Assembly: GCA_003132865.1 (NCBI GenBank)
Contig: PKYZ01000898.1
Span: 1 to 6,183 of the forward strand
Source: Bryobacterales bacterium
GTDB lineage: Bacteria; Acidobacteriota; Terriglobia; Bryobacterales; Bryobacteraceae
Direction: 5' to 3'
Length of the DNA stretch: 6,183 nucleotides
Both the position numbers and the translations under genes were made by a program. Each line of letters starts with the position of its first letter. Positions within the stretch are counted from its first letter, which is position 1. A model generated the notes under the pieces. That model worked only from the letters and a program-made list of their open reading frames with translations. It was not told the DNA's origin and searched no databases. Positions 5,147-6,183 of the stretch are shown piece after piece.

Positions 5147-6021
5147 GGGCTGCTGAAGCTCGCTGCCGAGGCTGGCGCTGCCGGTGATGGCGAGCGAAGC
5201 GGTATCGATTGTGGCCAGCCCGCTGCCGGTTCCGATTTGACGGCATAGCTGGCGTATAGTGTTCCTCCGTCGCTGCTGACGGCGCTGCCCACGAAGGAAT
5301 AGCTCCCCGAGGAGCCAGGCGGATTCACCGTCCCTCGAATGTTGCCGGTCGCCGTATCGAACGCCGTGAGCACCTGGCCCGCGGTGTAGAGGGTCTGCCC
5401 ATCGGGTGACAGGGTTAGCGTGCCCGTGGCGGTCCAGGTCAAAGCCCGCGTGGTCTGCCAGGTGGACGCCACCATGCCTGTCGCCACGTCGTAGACGACG
5501 ACGGTCTGGCTATCGAATGTGGCATAGACGCGGCTGGAGTCCGGCGCCACCGCCAGACCCGGATTCGCTAGGCCGTCGTTTGGCAGCGCGACGTTGCCCG
5601 CCAGCGCGCCAGTCCGAGCTTTGAACACTTGCAGGGCCGCCGAGTAGTGGTTGAGGTTTCCCGTGAACATGCCGGTCACCACGTAGACATTCGCGCCATC
5701 CGGGCTGGCCTGGATCAGCCACGGCTGAAGCTTAAGTTGGAGCGTTTTTAGGACCGCGCCGGTTTTGAGCGAAACAATTGAGATGGTATTGTTCCCCGCG
5801 TTCGCGACCCAGGCCGCGCCGGAGTTTGGGAGAGCGACCGCGTAGCTTCCCGGACCCGCGGTGAAGCCTGCCGCCACGCGGTTGTGCGCGGTGCCGACGA
5901 TGGACACCGTCGAGTTCGCATTGCAACAAACCGATACGTAGGCGGTCGTAGTAGCGGCCGCCAGAGCCGCGGACCAAGCGGCGAGGCAGCAAACAGATTT
6001 CAAGGCGCGGTTGAGCGTCAC
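5080..6021 (-). CDS. YVTN beta-propeller protein, 5' half with signal peptide (frameshifted)
   Basis: From the GTG at 6021 the product starts MTLNRALKSVCCLAAWSAAL and AAATTTAYV, a good signal peptide, then YVTN-like blades: STVSIVGTAHNRVAAGF, GAAWVANAGNNTISIVSLKT, ASPDGANVYVVTG, APDSSRVYATFD, LSPDGQTLYTAG and SSDGGTLYASYAVK. After codon 262 (AAA, 5236-5238) similarity stops and 51 unrelated residues follow to a stop at 5080. One missing base restores the frame to the 3' half, giving a continuous protein of 655 residues. The frame is open to an ATG at 6180. Alternatives are ATG 6057 and 6063, which give a long polar front before the signal core; ATG 6057 has only a weak GGAA. GTG 6021 gives the most typical leader and sits just after a promoter-like element. 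The product is probably secreted; its ligand is unknown. Confidence 0.82.
   Translation of the reverse strand: MTLNRALKSVCCLAAWSAALAAATTTAYVSVCCNANSTVSIVGTAHNRVAAGFTAGPGSYAVALPNSGAAWVANAGNNTISIVSLKTGAVLKTLQLKLQPWLIQASPDGANVYVVTGMFTGNLNHYSAALQVFKARTGALAGNVALPNDGLANPGLAVAPDSSRVYATFDSQTVVVYDVATGMVASTWQTTRALTWTATGTLTLSPDGQTLYTAGQVLTAFDTATGNIRGTVNPPGSSGSYSFVGSAVSSDGGTLYASYAVKSEPAAGWPQSIPLRSPSPAAPASAASFSSPCFPKTVPHSMCRMPSTRCSTW
5231..5240 (-). other. Frameshift site in the beta-propeller gene
   Basis: On the minus strand the gene reads GCC GTC AAA TCG GAA CC. Up to AAA it encodes LYASYAVK; beyond it the blade pattern continues only if one extra base is present (AAA ATC GGA ACC, giving KIGTGSG). The simplest reading is loss of one A from a four-A run. 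The length arithmetic is exact: 4055-6021 plus one base is 656 codons. It could be a real mutation or a homopolymer sequencing error. A -1 slip at AAA would have the same effect, but there is no standard slippery heptamer. Confidence 0.85.
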
Positions 6022-6027
6022 AAGACA

Positions 6028-6057
6028 ATTGTACAAGGTCCGGCATGCTACTGGCAT
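6028..6057 (-). promoter_or_regulatory. Possible promoter close to the GTG start of the beta-propeller gene
   Basis: On the minus strand ATGCCA (6052-6057) and TACAAT (6028-6033) are 18 bases apart, and the GTG at 6021 follows six bases after TACAAT. The -10 is good (five of six to TATAAT); the -35 is weak. The geometry matches the element before the isomerase gene and would give a leaderless or nearly leaderless mRNA. If ATG 6057 is the true start instead, this element is inside the gene and meaningless. Confidence 0.3.
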
Positions 6058-6114
6058 GAGCATTTCCAATCGAAGGATGATCCTGAAATGGGTGGAATTG
6101 CGGGGACCCTTTCT

Positions 6115-6131
6115 GCCGTCTGGAAGACGGC
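6115..6131. repeat. Seven-base perfect hairpin upstream of the beta-propeller gene
   Basis: GCCGTCT (6115-6121) and AGACGGC (6125-6131) are exact reverse complements around GGA. No T-run follows on either strand. It could be the end of an upstream transcript, a REP-like palindrome, or a protein site upstream of the beta-propeller gene. Confidence 0.6.
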
Positions 6132-6139
6132 GATTGCAT

Positions 6140-6183
6140 TTCCAAACCAACCCAATTCCAGACCAACCATTCCAAACCAAACC
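6140..6183. repeat. Short imperfect tandem repeat at the right window edge
   Basis: Three units of about 15 bases follow one another: TTCCAAACCAACCCAA (6140-6155), TTCCAGACCAACCA (6156-6169) and TTCCAAACCAAACC (6170-6183). The last reaches the window edge, so the array may continue. It is strand-biased (almost no G on the plus strand) and unlike the surrounding GC-rich coding DNA. No coding meaning is apparent. Confidence 0.7.

Noticed and set aside
5225..5245. Programmed -1 ribosomal frameshift in the propeller gene
   Set aside because: There is no X-XXY-YYZ slippery heptamer and no clear downstream stimulatory structure; a lost A in a short run is simpler.
1..6183. tRNA or rRNA genes
   Set aside because: No cloverleaf-like arms or recognisable rRNA segments were seen on either strand.

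Overview
The window reads as a high-GC bacterial chromosome, most likely an Acidobacteriota member near Solibacter/Bryobacterales. This is inferred from family flavour, not from a marker gene. The clues are a permease tail ending DPMVALRYE (typical of acidobacterial duplicated permeases), a secreted YVTN beta-propeller protein, a small exported protein with a PFEFTV...LPAGEYTL opening, and GC-rich palindromes of the GACAGGCT/AGCCTGTC and GGGGCT/AGCCCC type between genes. All well-supported genes lie on the minus strand.

Layout from left to right. Positions 1-353 hold the 5' part of a small exported protein, cut by the window edge. Positions 354-1178 are gene-poor: one doubtful 43-codon plus-strand ORF, a short remnant of an IS630-type transposase, and a cluster of three perfect palindromes. 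Positions 1179-3578 hold a compact minus-strand operon transcribed as sugar isomerase/epimerase-like TIM barrel, then exported TPR protein, then RraA-family aldolase-like protein. Positions 3579-3866 are an intergenic gap rich in hairpins. Positions 3867 to about 4013 are a C-terminal scrap of a MacB/FtsX-like ABC permease. Positions 4055-6021 are one large secreted YVTN beta-propeller gene split by a single missing base near 5236-5238. The right edge (6064-6183) holds a hairpin and a short tandem repeat.

The three-gene operon is the functional core. The genes are tightly coupled: the isomerase stop codon sits inside the TPR gene's Shine-Dalgarno sequence, and the TPR gene overlaps the RraA gene. 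A TIM-barrel isomerase/epimerase with an export-like leader beside a pyruvate-aldolase-fold protein suggests catabolism of a sugar or carboxylic-acid compound, but the substrate cannot be read from the sequence. I found no convincing new defence or mobile system. The most checkable oddities are the frameshift, the two gene remnants, the palindrome clusters, and two putative promoters placed so that transcripts would begin at or a few bases before GTG start codons.
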